A stretch of 64,000 nt of DNA, taken from contig OU015673.1 of the NCBI GenBank assembly GCA_907165275.2, positions 2,805,001 through 2,869,000 on the forward strand, in the 5' to 3' direction. This document shows, piece by piece, positions 44,645-55,347 of the stretch. Every line of letters begins with the position of its first letter. Position 1 is the first letter of the stretch. The position numbers and the translations under genes were made by a program. Under the pieces are notes generated by a model, which was given only the letters and a program-made list of their open reading frames with translations, made no database searches and was not told where the DNA came from. Source of the stretch: Zygaena filipendulae. Its lineage: Eukaryota > Arthropoda > Insecta > Lepidoptera > Zygaenidae.

Positions 44645-45220
44645 TCAACTTTTTCCCTTTTTTATGATTAGCAGCAACACCGTCATGATTGAGTGTTTCA
44701 TGTCTAGATTGGATACTATCTGAATTTGTAAAGTCCTTTGCAATTATTGATCAGATTTATTGATAAATTTGTCTAACAATACCTTCGAATACCTATTTCA
44801 ATTTAAGAAAAAAATCTATTTACATTTATGACGTCATGATGTATTAGACATTATTTGTTAACCGGAGATGTTGAAAGATGACATGGACGTGCTAAATACT
44901 CGTATATATGGAAGCCAAGGTAATAATCTATAAGTACATTAAAATTTAGTTTCGCTCCAAAATAGACTCAGTTTAGATCTATATATGTCAGTTGCATGTT
45001 CCGCCCAAAAGACGACGTTTAGTGTAGATTAGTTGAAACCATAACTTTTATTATAACCAGCTTATTTCAGCCTCTCAGCTTTGCCTTTGTAAACTATGTA
45101 AATTGTGAACTATTTGGAAAAGATGTAATTAGGTCATAATAGTTAATATTTAGGAAGCAGGTGAGCGAAATTTCTATACGATCAGCATATGTGCCAGACG
45201 TTATTAATAGCGTAAATTAT
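44645..45220. other. No gene recognised
   Basis: AT-rich sequence. No ORF, repeat family or exon was recognised. Confidence 0.4.
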
Positions 45221-45226
45221 ACCTTA

Positions 45227-45475
45227 CTAGCTATCCCGCGCGGTTTCACCCGTGATAGTCTAGAAGTTCCCGCGAAATTGTTCCATACAAACTTTGCAAC
45301 CCCTTTTCGTCCCCTAAGGGGTTGAATTTTCAAAAATCGTTTCTTATCGGATGCCTACCTCATACAAAGAACACACCCTCCAAGTATCAGGTCTCTATGA
45401 CCAGCGGTTTAGGCTGTGCGTCGATCCGTCAGTCAGTCGTTCAGGCAGGACAAAGCTTTTTATTTGTATAGATAA
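45227..45475 (-). mobile_element. Lep1-related repeat, different 3' half
   Basis: CTAG at 45,227, CTATCCCGCGCGGTTTCACC, AGTTCCCGCG, then CCCCTAAGGGGTTGAATTTT and a TATAGATAAAAATTATGG end, unlike the usual copies. Confidence 0.5.
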
Positions 45476-45857
45476 AAATTATGGATCGCGACCATGGTAG
45501 CGCAAGAGCAAATGATACCCCCTTTACTACCCCTTTTTTTAAACAAATTCAAGCAGCTATAAAGCGAAAACGCAGCGACGTAGGACCTTAATTGACCTGA
45601 TCGAATCGATTCGTATTGATCTAAGCTGCAAAACATATCGATGTTTTCGTTGTTACGTCACCTTCGTTTTGATGAACGGAATTCATTTTATTAGGATACT
45701 TACTCATGATTTTGAAGTTTAAATGAGATGTAATCGATCCGGTAAGTAATGGATGTATCCATTAAGTAACAAATAAATTTTAATGATCTTCTTTACATTG
45801 AAGTCCATTAAGTTTTACGTTATATTTGACGTACACGAATATAATTCTTATCCGTAC

Positions 45858-46122
45858 TATTATTATAAACGCGAAAGTGAGTTTTTTTTGGTTCTTTGTT
45901 TGTTACGCTTTCACGCCTTAACGGCTCAACAGATAGTCATGAAATTTTGCATACACGTTGTCAGGACATAGGGCACTTTTTATCCCGAAGTTTTGCATAC
46001 GTTGTCAGGGGTACAAAACCTTTTCTGTACTCCTGAGAACGTACATATTATAGAGATTTTTATTCCAGAATTCCCGCGGAATTTAAGAAATTAACGCAGG
46101 TGAAACCACGGGGAACAGCTAG
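45858..46122 (+). mobile_element. Lep1-type repeat with internal duplication
   Basis: TACTATTATTATAAACGCGA, TTACGCTTTCACGCCTTAAC, and the GAAATTTTGCATACACGTTG block twice. The end is GGTGAAACCACGGGGAACAG + CTAG at 46,119. Confidence 0.7.
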
Positions 46123-46200
46123 TATAATAATATATTAAGGTACATGATCATTTTCAATTCATTTTCATAAATATCCGGTTACATTAGATGTAGGTAGGTA

Positions 46201-47343
46201 TTAGAAAAATTTTCGCCTTTTACCACCACTCTTTTTACCCTTTATTTCACAATGGCAGGGTTGGGGACATTGGGACGACGGACCACTCTGTGTACAATTA
46301 TTAGCCCTGCTGGGAACGCAGCCGGCTTTAGTTTGCTCCTTTACGGATTTTTTCATCTTGGCCATGAGGTCATTTATCTGTTTTGTCAATTTACCAACTG
46401 TGTTGCACATTTCATCTATAGCTGCAGCGGACGAGTCTCCGCTTTTGCCACCGTCACCGTTAGTAGATCGACAACCACAGGTCCCCTCAGAAACATTAGA
46501 CAACCCACTGTTAGGGCTAGACGTCTTTGAAGATGCTTTAGTCTTATCCTTTTTAGATTTCTCCTTTTTAGGTTTCTCTTTTTTAACAGTGTCTTCTTTG
46601 CCTTTTTCCTGTGTGGAATCAGACGACGTCACACAAGAACACCCACTAGTAGGGCTGGATGATTGAGAAGATGCTCCAGATTTATCCTTTTTAGGTTTCT
46701 CTTTTTTAGGTTTTTCTTTCTTAGGTTTCTCGTTTTTAATGCTTTCGTTTTTGCCTTTCTCTTGTCTAGAATCAGACGATGTCACGCAAGAACACCCACT
46801 GGTAGGGCTGGATGATTTAGAAGATGCTCCAGATTTATTCTTTTTAGGTTTCTCTTTTTTGGGTTTTTCACTTTTCCCTTTTTTCTGTGAGGAATCAGAT
46901 ACCACATTAGAAGATGAAGGTGAAATGGGTGCCGGTATCGGCTTTGCTGATGTCGGAACAGATTTGTCTTGAGTTTTCTTGCATGACGACTTTCCACATT
47001 TTTCCTGCGGTATGTTTGGTATACCACCCGACGATAACTTTTTGTTGACCGGACACCCGGAGTTTTCGCACTTCGGCAAATTGTTTGCCGGACATGAAAT
47101 ATTGGAACAACTAAGATTTCCGTAGGCTACATAATCTTTGTCTGTCATAGTTAAGCAATCGGGACACGGACAGTTGACTTTTATATACCCATCTTTAACA
47201 TCGCGTATTTTACCCGGGGTGTAATTCAAACATTTGTAGTGCACCCAGCTCTTGCATGCACCTTTGCACTGTATTCCCGTTTTGATTGTCACGTTCCCTA
47301 AACATACTTTGCATGGGTTTGCAACTTTGACGCATTTTGACAT
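46201..47343 (-). CDS. PHD-finger-like, Lys/Glu-repeat protein, intronless member of a local family
   Basis: 380 residues from ATG at 47,341-47,343. The N-terminal 61 residues form a C4HC3 PHD-like zinc finger: CKVC, then CKGAC, SWVHYKC (the Trp two residues before His is typical of PHD fingers), and CPCPDC. A second Cys cluster (CSNISC...CENSGC) follows to about residue 98. Residues ~150-270 are three imperfect repeats with GASS.SSSPTSGCSCVTSSDS and KKEKPKKEKPKK-type runs. A predicted helix (EMCNTVGKLTKQINDLMAKM, residues ~312-331) is shared with the terminal exons at 48.0 and 49.7 kb. A Cys-rich basic tail ends KRRKFF. PHD fingers usually read histone tails, but this group may have another role. 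The paralogue at 52.9 kb has an intron that this gene lacks, suggesting retroposition or intron loss. Confidence 0.8.
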   Translation of the reverse strand: MSKCVKVANPCKVCLGNVTIKTGIQCKGACKSWVHYKCLNYTPGKIRDVKDGYIKVNCPCPDCLTMTDKDYVAYGNLSCSNISCPANNLPKCENSGCPVNKKLSSGGIPNIPQEKCGKSSCKKTQDKSVPTSAKPIPAPISPSSSNVVSDSSQKKGKSEKPKKEKPKKNKSGASSKSSSPTSGCSCVTSSDSRQEKGKNESIKNEKPKKEKPKKEKPKKDKSGASSQSSSPTSGCSCVTSSDSTQEKGKEDTVKKEKPKKEKSKKDKTKASSKTSSPNSGLSNVSEGTCGCRSTNGDGGKSGDSSAAAIDEMCNTVGKLTKQINDLMAKMKKSVKEQTKAGCVPSRANNCTQSGPSSQCPQPCHCEIKGKKSGGKRRKFF

Positions 47344-47344
47344 T

Positions 47345-47980
47345 ATGAATTATATGATGAAGTTCTTATCGATAACACGAATCATGATTGAGGCTTTTGT
47401 GTCCTTTAAATTTTAACATTGCCTGCTTGCTGCATCACTTCGTCGGGGTCGGTATTGTGACAGTGTGTCAATTCAACGATCATTAATGACAACAAAGATA
47501 ATATAATCACTACCAGAGAGAAGGTAATCACTACGTACCTACGTTTAATGATAGATTGCCATAATTGAACAGAAGAAGAAGAAGTTAAATAACTTCATTC
47601 ACTGTGCCTAGAGATTGTTCTCTTTGATTGTAACCTCAGAACAATAACTTGTAACTTTGTGACTTTGTCTATAATATAACAAATAGGTACCCTTCATAAC
47701 TTTTTGCAATCGATATATTATCTCAGAACAATAACAGTTATTCTTTTGAGTGTAGATATTATGGAACATTCATGGATTAGAGATATACAAGCAAAAAAGA
47801 TCTGCAAGAACCATAAGAAGTAGATGTGTATTAAAAAAATTCAGATTTCAATAACAATGTGAATCTTCAGAGAAACGATTCGGAACCGGATAAGTACAGT
47901 CATCATCATACAGATAAAACCTCAGCAAAACGACGACTATACTTCCATAGGTTTTAACATGATTTCAACCAAATATATAG
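47345..47980. other. No gene recognised
   Basis: Intergenic, holding the promoter of the intronless PHD-like gene and the 3' flank of the orphan exon. No clear TATA box or poly(A) signal was seen. Confidence 0.4.
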
Positions 47981-47981
47981 T

Positions 47982-48142
47982 TTATCTATTTTTTTCTTTG
48001 TAATTTTTGAGTTCTTCAGTCATTTTTCCAACTAATCCACACATTTTCTCAAGTTTTTCAATCATTTTTCTGTACTCTTCAGCCACGAGGTCAGTATTTG
48101 ATGGTGTTTCCGGTTTATCTTCCTTTTCAACAGGCTGAGGTT
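47982..48142 (-). CDS. Orphan terminal exon of a PHD-like family member
   Basis: Acceptor TTTCTTTGACAG at 48,143-48,154; 52 codons after a split codon, stop TAA at 47,982-47,984. The product (PQPVEKEDKPETPSNTDLVA, then EEYRKMIEKLEKMCGLVGKM) matches the C-terminal helix of the neighbours: MCGLVGKMTEEL against MCNTVGKLTKQI and MCNTVGQLTFQL. It starts in the same phase (x|AA) as the 49.7 kb exon. So it could be an alternative last exon for the 52.4 kb first exon, or the remains of a third gene whose first exon was lost. I found no PHD-coding exon between 48.2 and 49.6 kb. Confidence 0.6.
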
Positions 48143-48652
48143 CTGTCAAAGAAATCAATTCAATTATTTATGGGAGCCACAATGCGATGTTTGTCAGTGT
48201 TATGGGTACCTATTTAGTACTGGGTATTTTCTGTTTTGTTCTGACGTGTATACCTATCTAATCTCCCTAAGAGAATATATTATAATCACCACAGAACAGA
48301 AAATAACAGATAGAAGTGACATCAACTTAGTTTAGTATGAAAACAGATGAAAACCAGTGTCTCCGGGTGATTTTCGCACACAAAACTATTTATCACGCAC
48401 TAAAACATTCATTAACGTAAAAAAACATTGCACGCTTTATGGTTATGTTTTAATTAGTCACTGTTTTCAAAATTTACAGTTTTGGGAATATTGTAGTAAA
48501 TATACTTGGGATGGCAGCAAAAAAAGTTTTGGCCATTTGCTCTAACTTCCTTTGCAACGGTGGCGCGCCTGCCTCGCCTACATATCCTCTCTATAGTTAA
48601 TTTATTTGCTCTGTGATAATCACTATTGGATCACTATGTTTGCCCTACCTAA

Positions 48653-48893
48653 GGGCCTGTTCGTACTAGTTTCATAGTGACAGTGGTGTCTGAGTCGAAA
48701 AACGGCGACTAATTAGCGACTAGCCAGTCGCTAAGCTAAGCAAAATGACGTATCGCTAATCCAATTAGTATCGGTTAGCCGCGAACTGTGTATTTTGCAT
48801 TTGGTGTGAACGCTCTATTCTAATTAGTATTATACGCTTAATCTCAATAAGCTCACAGGGAACCGAAAACTACGAGCCTAATGTGAACATGCC
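48653..48893. mobile_element. PIF/Harbinger- or hAT-like MITE
   Basis: GGGCCTGTTCGTACTAG at the left and CTAATGTGAACATGCC at the right are imperfect inverted repeats. TAA lies next to each end, and the interior has paired TAGCGACT/AGTCGCTA words. No ORF. Confidence 0.5.
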
Positions 48894-49672
48894 TTAAAAG
48901 TTAAAGTTACTATAGAGTGGTACACTGCAATTTTTGCCGAGTAGGTACGAAATATGACGAATAAAATCTTTTAGTTCAAATACATGGCACAAGCTCCACG
49001 AATAACTTTTGATGTTGGTTATTCAAACTCAGACTTAAAACTATACTTACCTGAATTTTGTTAGAAAACTTGTCCGAATCTGTATAGATATTAATCAAAC
49101 TTCCAACCAAAATAACCAGATAATCTAGATTCTGTCAAGCTGTTTGACGACAACATTTCAAAAACAGGTTCTTGGCAAACTAAGTACTTATTACTAAATA
49201 GTAAAATACACTCAAATCAAGTCTAATTGATCTATCACGAGTCACGACCTCTGCATATTTAAGGTGCAGTTAAATCAAGATTAAAAAATAATTAATTAAC
49301 TAACATTGTAATAATAATAATAACAATAAACTTTATTGAACCAAGAATATAAACAAAATTAGGTAACCCCACCTCCCAAACTAGGAAAATCTGTATTTTG
49401 GGAGGTGGTGTCTTCCGCATGTGTGTGTACAAAATTTAATATTAACAAGTAATGCATAAAATTATTCCATTAATACTAATATAGCAAAAGGTAATATCTA
49501 GTTTAAGACTACAGTTTACATATGGGCCAAATATAACTTAGTACCTACGTAGTTATTTACTCTGATATATAGGTAAGTATTGTTATTAAAATTGAAATAT
49601 TCGCTTATTAAAGAAGTTCTATTTGGAGGGTAGCTACAAGCAAGTGCAAAAGCCAGTGTAGAGAATCAGAGT

Positions 49673-49678
49673 TTTATT
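49673..49678 (-). terminator. Poly(A) signal of the two-exon PHD-like gene
   Basis: AATAAA on the minus strand, about 36 bases past the stop codon at 49,714. Confidence 0.6.
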
Positions 49679-49713
49679 GATAAAATTGAAACAAAATATC
49701 TTATGGGACTTGA

Positions 49714-51498
49714 TCAACATTTGGATTTTGCGTTCATTGTCTTCATCATTAGCTCTCTCAGTTGAAATGTCAGCTGCCCCACCGTGTTGCACATGTCTTG
49801 TAGAGTGCAGAGGAGCAGAGAGTTCGAGGTATCTGGTTCTGACGTCGATCCACGGACTTCTGCAAGAAAAAAAAATCAACTACAAAAATCTCGTCACGTC
49901 CAATACTGATACAATTGGGTACCTATTCTCCAGGGTATGAAAATCTAAATTCTAATTAGTCCGTCAGTTAGAAAATAAACAAATAATAGACACGTATTTT
50001 TTGCTTATTCACATTAATTAAAATAAACATAGAGAAAGCGCATTAAAGTTTAGGGTGAGGGAGTCGTGACGGTCACTAACCGCTAAAACCGCCATACAAA
50101 CTGTCCGAATAGTGACGCCACGCGAAATTTCCGAGTAAACGAGTCCCCGACGAAACGAGTCCCCCGACTCGTGAGTCGTGACGTCAATATTCAGTGTAAG
50201 CCCCATACAAACTGCACCGGATTGTGACGTCACGCGAATTTTGAACTCAATGTATCGCCGTTATATTTTGATTAAGTAAAAAAAGAAAAAACAAAATTTT
50301 AACAAAAAAATTAAAACCGACTTCCAAAAACACAAAACTAAAAAACTAAAAATAAAAAGCTAAAAATAACAAAATACCGATTTAATCCAAAAGACAAAAA
50401 CACACATAATATTATTATTGGTTTGTGCTACCAGTGATCGGTTTGAATTCGGTGACAAGCCCGCTGGTGTCTGCCCACTAGGGTTGTTCTGCTCACGAAG
50501 AGCTGGTGGCGGGAGTCGACTTAGCCCATCTTCCCCCTCCATATTTGGCTTGTCACCGACTTCATACCGATCAGTGGTAGCACAAACCAATAATAATATT
50601 ATGTGTGTTTTTGTCTTTTGGATTAAATCGGTATTTTGTTATTTTTAGCTTTTTATTTTTAGTTTTTTAGTTTTGTGTTTTTGGAAGTCGGTTTTAATTT
50701 TTTTGTTAAAATTTTGTTTATTTCTCGCTTTTAAGTGACTTAGTTCGTAATTTCTCTAAGTTACACTAGCCTAATGTCAACTGCTCATCACCTTTTACAA
50801 AATATTGCTTTTCCCGACGCAGGGACGTTAATTGTTGAGGAATTCTCCTAGTACATCACCATCAGTTCCACTTCACCATATACATTGTGACGGGCATAAA
50901 TTGTTTAGAAACCATATTAAAGTTAACGATTCGGAACCCGTGAAATACCCATTATTGAGTAGTTCCGATGACCATCTGTGGTCTTCATCATCAGTTCCTC
51001 TTCTTCAAATTTTGCTTTCCGAAAGCAAAGAAACGTTTTACTATAAAAAATACAAAAATCGCTATAAGTGTTCTCATAATTTTTGAAGAGTTCCCTCGAT
51101 TACTCCAAGATCCCATCATCAGATCTCGACTTGGTGACAATGGAATCAATTTGGGAGTATCCCCTTTCAAACAAAAAAACAATTTTCGAAATCGCTTCAA
51201 TCGGAACCCGTGAAATACGTATTATTTTTGAGTTGTTCCGATGACCACCTGTGGTCTTCATCATCAGTTCCACTTCTTCAAATTTTGCTTGCCGAAAGCA
51301 AATGAACGATTTACTATCAAAAATACCCAAATCGCTATAGGTGTGCCTATAATTTTTGAAGAGTTCCCTCGATTTCTCCAAGATCCCATCATCAGATCCC
51401 GATTTGGTGGCAATGGGACCTAATTGGGAGTATACCCTTTCAAACAAAAAAAGAATTTTTCAAATCGGCCCACCCGTCTTCGAGTAATCGGTGAACAT

Positions 51499-51537
<39 letters not shown>

Positions 51538-52903
51538 ATACATACAATCGAACATAGAACCTCCTCCTTTTTGGAAGTCGGTTAAAAATACGTGTCCAAT
51601 ACTTTTTATCGATCTACACGACGGACTAAAAAAAAAATTTGGTCAAGTAGCCAATTCGGCTGCCCTATATAACCAAACGAGCAGTAATATTAACTAAGTA
51701 AATAATTAAATTTATTAAAATGATAACGAATAATAATAAGTACTATTAATTAAAATTATCTGAAAGCTTACTTGGTTTAGAGTAGCCGAATCGTTAAATC
51801 AAATCACTTCTGAGAACACACAGTTAAATGTAGTAATGCCATTCGACTAATTTTTGCGAATAATTTAACTCGCGTAAGTTCATTTAGTTGATAGAAAATT
51901 ACCTAAGCTTGATTCAAAAAATGAGTTTGAATGAAGTATGAAACGCGCAAGTACCTAATCGACATTATAATATTGAGAATGAGAAAAAGCTGATGTGCAC
52001 AACCTTCGTATCAGTAGTTCTGCTTAGGGGGCGTCCATTTATCACGTGAGGCTCTAGAGGGGGATGGGTTCGGAAAAAAATCACGAAATATCATAAGGAA
52101 GGGGGTATTATAGTGAGATATCACGTCTATTTATTTTCACTAATTCGTGGTGGTCCGAATACTAGATACTCTTGTAAATAATCTAGAGGAATACTTACCT
52201 ACTTCTGATCTACTTATGTAGGTATAACGATCATCGAACTATCGAATGATCGAAAAATTAGATCAATATTATGTTAATACAAACGTTAATTGATAGACTA
52301 CATTAAACTGGAAAAACCTCTGGCGTAAAAACAACCGCAGGCAGAAGTTTGCGTAAGCGTTTATTCATGAAATTACTTTTATCTTTCTGTCAAATATTAA
52401 CAATCAACCTGACTCATCTAACCTGATGCAGCGTTTGACGATGACACATATTCCTGCGACCGGGAGGATGCGCAGGAGGGGTGGCACGGCATTTTTGTTG
52501 GTTGAGGACAGGGTGGGGGTGAGCTGCGAGGTGGGGGGCTGGGAGGACAAGGGGACGGAGAGCAAGGCGGCGGCGTCTGCTTGCACTCCTTCGGCGCCTT
52601 CAAAGGCATATAATCGTAGTAAGTCGAAGGGCATTTTGGTGGGTTATTCCCCGGGCATTGCTGGTTGTTGCATTTGAAGGGCCTCGTCATCACTTCTTTG
52701 GGGCCTTTCGTTTCACAGAGAGGGCACGGACAGTTTACTTGGATGATGCCAGCTTTCACATCCTTTATCTTTCCCGGGGTGTAATCCAAACACGTGTAAT
52801 GCGCCCATCTCTTGCACGCTCCTTTGCATTGCAATCCATTTTTCGTGCTCACTGGCTCGTAACAGATTAAACAGGGGTTTTTTACAAACTTGCATTTTTT
52901 CAT
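49714..52903 (-). CDS. PHD-finger-like protein with C-terminal helix, two exons, complete
   Basis: Exon 1 is 52,423-52,903 (ATG at 52,901) and ends at donor CAG|GTTAGA in phase 1. Exon 2 is 49,714-49,859, preceded by a strong polypyrimidine tract and TTGCAG. The join G|AA gives Glu and a 208-residue protein. Residues ~10-61 are a PHD-like finger: CLIC, CKGACKRWAHYTC and CPCPLC. A Cys cluster (CNNQQCPGNNPPKC) and a Pro/Cys-rich stretch (PPPCSPSPCPPSPPP) follow. Exon 2 encodes DMCNTVGQLTFQLRELMMKT, a likely amphipathic helix. About 55% of the finger matches the protein at 46.2 kb by eye. The intron carries the composite MITE and the 1.3 kb repeat. The family looks lepidopteran-specific to me; function unknown. 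Confidence 0.75.
49928..51655 (+). mobile_element. CRE-bearing MITE, copy g: duplicated core, split by the 1.3 kb repeat
   Basis: The left end at about 49,928 (TATGAAAATCTAAATTCTAA, TTAGTCCGTCAGTTAG) and the right end (ACGACGGACTAAAAAAA, 51,611-51,640) belong to one copy. It has two core sets in tandem: TGACGGTCAC and AGTGACGCCACG (both mutated), then CGTGACGTCAATATT and TGTGACGTCACGCG, joined by CGAGTAAACGAGTCCCCGAC. It lies in the intron of the PHD-like gene. Confidence 0.8.
50293..51586. mobile_element. 1.3 kb unclassified repeat, second copy, nested
   Basis: Nearly identical to 10,052-11,342, including the ~150-base hairpin arms, the ~275-base tandem units and the inverted ACCGACTTCC/GGAAGTCGGT ends. 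Its poly(A) run is about 34 bases (51,504-51,537), longer than in the first copy. Insertion into a MITE fixes its borders; A-rich sequence at both junctions hides any target duplication. Confidence 0.8.
51660..52025. other. Intron sequence, nothing recognised
   Basis: AT-rich part of the PHD-like gene's intron. Confidence 0.4.
52028..52150. mobile_element. MITE fragment, GGGCGTCCATTTATCACG type
   Basis: GGGGGCGTCCATTTATCACG then GAGGGGGATGGGTTCGG and ATATCACGTCTATTTATT resemble the GTCCAT-AATTACG MITE known from many arthropods; recalled rather than searched. Confidence 0.4.
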
Positions 52904-52909
52904 GGCGAA

Positions 52910-54060
52910 TTCTGATTAGCCAAGTGCATTGTGTTTTTCTAATGGTTCAATAAAATGTGTTAATAAAAAACATTTTTATTTTTTCTGAAAAATGATCACA
53001 TTGCTATCAAAATAATAATAACTGGCCGTGATAACCGTTGAATTTCAAAAGTTTTTATCTTTAACTACATTGATGACGGGACGTGATGACAACGATATTT
53101 CAAGTTCAGTGACAGCAAATTTATCGTTTTTTTCTCGTTGACGTCAGCTTCTAAAACAGGTATTATGTAAAGACATCGCTAGATACCTACTCCGATAGAG
53201 ATTATTTTACAAATTAATACTCACCTAAACAAAGTCTAATCTGAAAACGGCGGGATCGATTTTTGCAGGGCACAGCTTACAGTAGTTAAGGGCAGTATTG
53301 ACCTACTTACTAAATGCCGTTGAGTAAACTATAAATCTAAAATATGCCGACGCAATATAGGTATGTAAGTAGGTATTAATTTTAATATTTAAAATTATAT
53401 CTTAATCTAAGCTTTTAAAATGAATTGTTATTAATCATGCATAATAGTTTTTATAGTTTTTATACCTATCTACTAATTATTTTTAATATCTCTTCACTTC
53501 TACATAATTATAATGGAGATACCTATCTAGAGCTTTCGAACGAAGCGTCTTTATGAACTTACGCGTCTGTACCTACCTACAAACTCTCTTTGGATTAATG
53601 AAGATGGGTTTTGGTCCGGCGTTAATATTTATCAAAAAAAACAACAAGGACTTTTGGCGGGATATTTAGCAGAAAGGACATAGTTTTATTTCTTTGTTTT
53701 TCAAATTAGTTTATCGTGATTAATATTGTATGAATATAGTGGATTTTGCATAATAGTAGTCCATTAGTAATTAACAGTATGCGGAAACAGTGAATTAAAA
53801 TGAAATAGAGCATTCGTCGGGAGGTTTTCGTTTTACTGTACAGCTCCGGTAAAGCCTCGAAATGCATCTCACCAATGCATTGTTTATTTAGGAGGATGTT
53901 TTTGACTTAACCTTTAGGGGTAAATATTTTCGAGAGTTGGTAACACTGCATAACATTTGACACTTGACACTTGACAGTTGACAGTTGTTCAATGTTCAGA
54001 ACTTCAGACTTTAGAGGTTATTTATTTATTATTTTAATACTAATAAAGCAGATAAAATAA
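52910..54060. other. Intergenic region between PHD-like gene and mRpS25
   Basis: Contains both divergent promoters. TTGACACTTGACAGTTGACA is a short tandem array at about 53,958-53,988, 75 bases before the mRpS25 start. No repeat family or further exon was recognised. Confidence 0.45.
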
Positions 54061-54063
54061 AAA

Positions 54064-54567
54064 ATGCCGTTTATGAAAGGTAAAGCACCTATTCGTCGCA
54101 CATTAAACTACTTAAATGCTGGGAAACTAGTGTTCAAAGATAAGATCAAAATATTCTCTGTAGCCTACAATATCATCGGCAAAAACAATACAGGTACGAA
54201 GGAGTTTGTTTTTTGGTATTTACCTCAGATTCAATACAAAAATCCCAACGTTCAAATTGCTACATTGAAGAATTTGACGCCTTCGCCTTTTATCAAGTGT
54301 TATTTTGAAGATGGCAGACAGATTTTGGTTGACGTTGATAATAAATCCAAAGAGGATATTTTGGATCATTTGGTCCAAATAGTTGGAAAGTCCAAACATG
54401 TCTTAGACGCTGAGGCGGTCGCTGTTGAGAAAAAGGATAACCCTGCAAATTTTGGCACGGGATGTGAGAGGCCATGTATTTGTGAAGTGTATGGACAAGT
54501 TCCTTGCCCTGGTGTTGTGCCTTTGCCTAAGTTCATGAGAGGGAAGTTTAGAAATCAAAAAGACTAA
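54064..54567 (+). CDS. mRpS25: Mitochondrial small ribosomal subunit protein mS25
   Basis: 167 residues in one exon, the usual length for this protein. The start MPFMKGKAPIRRTLNYLNAG aligns with animal MRPS25 (MPMKGRFPIRRTLQYL), and QIQYKNPNVQIATLKNLTPS, VLDAEAVAV, PANFG, CICEVYGQVPCPG and PLPKFMRGK are family hallmarks. It is a nucleus-encoded component of the mitochondrial 28S subunit; like other family members it has a Cys cluster near the C-terminus (CERPCICEV...PCPG). ATG at 54,064 is the first in the frame and matches homologues. AATAAA lies at 54,585. It is convergent with the OTC-like gene, whose stop is 780 bases away. Confidence 0.96.
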   Translation: MPFMKGKAPIRRTLNYLNAGKLVFKDKIKIFSVAYNIIGKNNTGTKEFVFWYLPQIQYKNPNVQIATLKNLTPSPFIKCYFEDGRQILVDVDNKSKEDILDHLVQIVGKSKHVLDAEAVAVEKKDNPANFGTGCERPCICEVYGQVPCPGVVPLPKFMRGKFRNQKD

Positions 54568-54584
54568 TGTATTAATTTGTGTTT

Positions 54585-54590
54585 AATAAA
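54585..54590 (+). terminator. Poly(A) signal of mRpS25
   Basis: AATAAA 18 bases after the stop codon. Confidence 0.75.
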
Positions 54591-54599
54591 GAAGGAAAT

Positions 54600-55345
54600 C
54601 AATATGTAGACACATTGTCAGGATATCATCGATCGGTCATAGATTAAAGATAGTAGAATTCACCAACTCTGAATAATGTTTAACCATAGTGAGTTACGAA
54701 ACATTAGCTCAATGAGTGGTTCCATATTTTGCTCAGATGATATAAAATGTGTTTTCCTTTCCATGGCTAATGATGGATTAAAAAAAGAAATTTTATATAC
54801 TCCGATAGCATCGCATTCCCATAGCCTAAGATATGGAATCATCCTATCCATTTACTATGAAGTTATGATTTATTTTGTATCAAAATCAATTGAAAACTTC
54901 ACTTTCAAGGATATGGCTAACAATGGTATATTATAAACCTAAGAAAGTTTGCTATTTCAATAATAGTGTGTTAAAAACAATGGTTGTCTGTGTATTACAA
55001 TTTAGTCATAAGATTGTAGAAAAGTAGATAAAAACTGTAAATAAAAACATCAAGAATTCAACATTTTAACACATATTTTTACTTATTTTAACACTTTCAA
55101 CAACATTTATTTTTCACATATTTAAATATTATATAGGTACCTTTCCTAAATGATTTTAATTATAACATAATATATGGTAATGCAGTTAATATGCTTGACA
55201 TATTTTATTAATGATGTAAAAAAAACTTTTTAAACTGTTTGCCAAAAGAATTTGTTCAGTTGTGACAACCACACTTTTCATTTAATTTAGACTAAAAACT
55301 AAACTAATTCTAGACTATTAATACAGATAACCTAGATTCTAGATG
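54600..55345. other. Intergenic between convergent genes
   Basis: No exon recognised. A minus-strand AATAAA (TTTATT at about 55,106 on the plus strand) could end the OTC-like transcript. Confidence 0.45.
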
Positions 55346-55347
55346 AT

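Noticed and set aside
49020..49105. Mini-exon with a very good donor (CAG|GTAAGTATAG, minus strand) between the PHD-like exons
   Set aside because: The 29-base piece enters or leaves in the wrong phase for the family's last exons and has a stop in the phase needed; it may be noncoding or chance.
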